Shown one piece after another: positions 5,335 to 5,874 of a stretch of 5,874 bases of DNA (its first letter is position 1; every line of letters starts with the position of its first letter). A model generated the notes under the pieces. That model did no database searches. It worked only from the letters and a program-made list of their open reading frames with translations, and had not been told where the DNA came from. Source of the DNA: Chloroflexota bacterium (GTDB taxonomy: Bacteria > Chloroflexota > Anaerolineae > B4-G1); contig JAUVSX010000217.1 in NCBI GenBank assembly GCA_030596915.1, positions 1 through 5,874 on the forward strand, written 5' to 3'. Position numbers and translations under genes: made by a program.

Positions 5335-5874
5335 CAACGACGGTCCATGTAGCTTGCCAAGGCGACGCTTGGCAAGCGATCGTTTGGCACGTTCGTTGCG
5401 CAGTTGGGTGTCCACAGGGCGGTGCGACAGATCCGCGGGTGTCCAGGTGCGGTGCGGGAGCAATTCGCGCAGTACGCGACTGGCTTGCCGTCCTGTCACC
5501 TGGGGCATCTTCGCCCCCCAGTTCTGCCGAAGACTCAGCAGGAAGACACCGGCCAACAACGCGAGTGTGATGTGATGATGCCACCCCTGCCTACTGCGAA
5601 CTCCATACTCATCCAGCCCCGCTTCGCCCTACTCGGTCTGAAACCCGGTCTCAATCGGCCAGCGCGTGGCTCCAACTCAATCCATCGTCAACAGCGCCAT
5701 GCTCGCCGGCGCATTGGACAAGTAGTGTTTGGGCTCACTCCCGTCCAGGTTGCGTCGCAAGGCCAGCCAGCACTCTCGCCTCGCCAAGCTATCGCGGCTC
5801 TCCCGGACCCGCTGGCTGGCAAACTGATAGGTGCGCGGCCCCCGTGCGACTATGACCGTCCGGGCATCAACTAG
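5332..5874 (-). pseudogene. IS4/IS701-like DDE transposase, C-terminal part, broken by two nonsense codons
   Basis: One minus-strand frame reads as transposase across the whole segment (181 codons to the stop at 5334-5332) with no frameshift. From the right edge: GPRTYQFASQRVRESRD, then CWLALRRNLDGSEPKHYLSNAPAS, TRWPIETGFQTE, GLDEYGVRS, GWHHHITLALLAGVFLL, and a basic tail ending RRLGKLHGPSL. This is the C-terminal third typical of IS701/IS4-type enzymes, including the segment carrying the last catalytic Glu (in RWPIET). Two stops interrupt it: TGA at 5679-5677 and TAG at 5631-5629. The second stands where the R-(3)-E-(6)-K pattern expects Lys, and AAG to TAG is one base change. YGVRSR, where relatives usually have YEVRSW, suggests further decay. 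The protein cannot be made intact, so the copy is dead unless complemented. The start is outside the window. Confidence 0.88.
5352..5377. repeat. Perfect 10-bp hairpin at the transposase 3' end
   Basis: GCTTGCCAAG (5352-5361) and CTTGGCAAGC (5368-5377) pair perfectly around a 6-base loop, 22 bases after the PIN stop and within the last transposase codons. On the plus strand only a short TTT follows a few bases later, so it is a weak terminator at best. It may protect the 3' end of the toxin mRNA or limit read-through into or out of the IS. Confidence 0.45.

Larger units (their letters stand above)
5326..5874 (-). mobile_element. 3' end of a degenerate IS4/IS701-like insertion sequence (continues past the window)
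   Basis: The transposase remnant fills this stretch. The IS end is inferred to lie directly after its stop codon, because the complete PIN gene stops 2 bases away. TTAG at 5326-5329 fits the YTAR target duplication known for the IS701 family, and would include the PIN stop codon. The other IS end and the second target copy are outside the window, so the boundary is unconfirmed. Confidence 0.6.

Noticed and set aside
5153..5584. A 143-codon minus-strand frame over the PIN 3' end and the IS end
   Set aside because: It is in a different frame from the transposase remnant and antisense to the PIN catalytic region.
5404..5874. A 156-codon plus-strand frame at the right end
   Set aside because: It is antisense to the recognisable transposase remnant and shows no family pattern of its own.
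1..5874. CRISPR array, tRNA, rRNA or riboswitch
   Set aside because: I saw no regularly spaced direct repeats, tRNA cloverleaf, rRNA-like stretch or known riboswitch core on either strand by eye; a covariance-model scan was not possible.

Overview
The window is high-GC bacterial DNA. Its gene content and the style of its proteins (a DUF348/G5/3D protein beside rsmA, a LysM lipoprotein, an AbrB/PIN pair and an IS701-like transposase) suggest a member of the Chloroflexota, perhaps near Sphaerobacter or Thermomicrobium. That placement is inference from protein flavour and synteny, not from a marker search.

Left block (2-3005, + strand): three tightly packed co-directional genes. The first is the 3' part of a cell-wall protein with DUF348 repeats, a G5 domain and a C-terminal 3D domain; its 5' end lies outside the window. 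Nine bases later comes rsmA (ksgA), the 16S rRNA dimethyladenosine transferase. Its tail overlaps by 38 bases the start of a lipoprotein with a cohesin-like beta domain and two LysM modules. A wall-remodelling gene next to rsmA recalls yabE-rnmV-ksgA of Bacillus and rpfB-ksgA of Actinobacteria. Here a peptidoglycan-binding lipoprotein follows.

Middle block (3085-4364, - strand): a full-length SbcD/Mre11-type nuclease converges on the lipoprotein gene. No sbcC follows it. Its only possible start (GTG) lies 6 bases after a good -10 box, so it probably makes a leaderless mRNA.

Right block (4365-5329, + strand): a 267-base divergent intergenic region with a second promoter and several inverted repeats drives a two-gene toxin-antitoxin module. 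An AbrB/MazE-type DNA-binding antitoxin overlaps by 23 bases a PIN-domain ribonuclease toxin.

Far right (about 5326-5874, - strand): the 3' end of an IS4/IS701-like insertion sequence lies immediately against the toxin stop codon. Its transposase is a pseudogene: one reading frame can be followed across the region, but it is broken by two nonsense codons.

I do not see a clearly undescribed system here. The points most worth a second look are the leaderless solitary sbcD, the cohesin-like/LysM lipoprotein attached to rsmA, the candidate toxin-antitoxin operators, and the precise junction between the PIN gene and the decayed IS.
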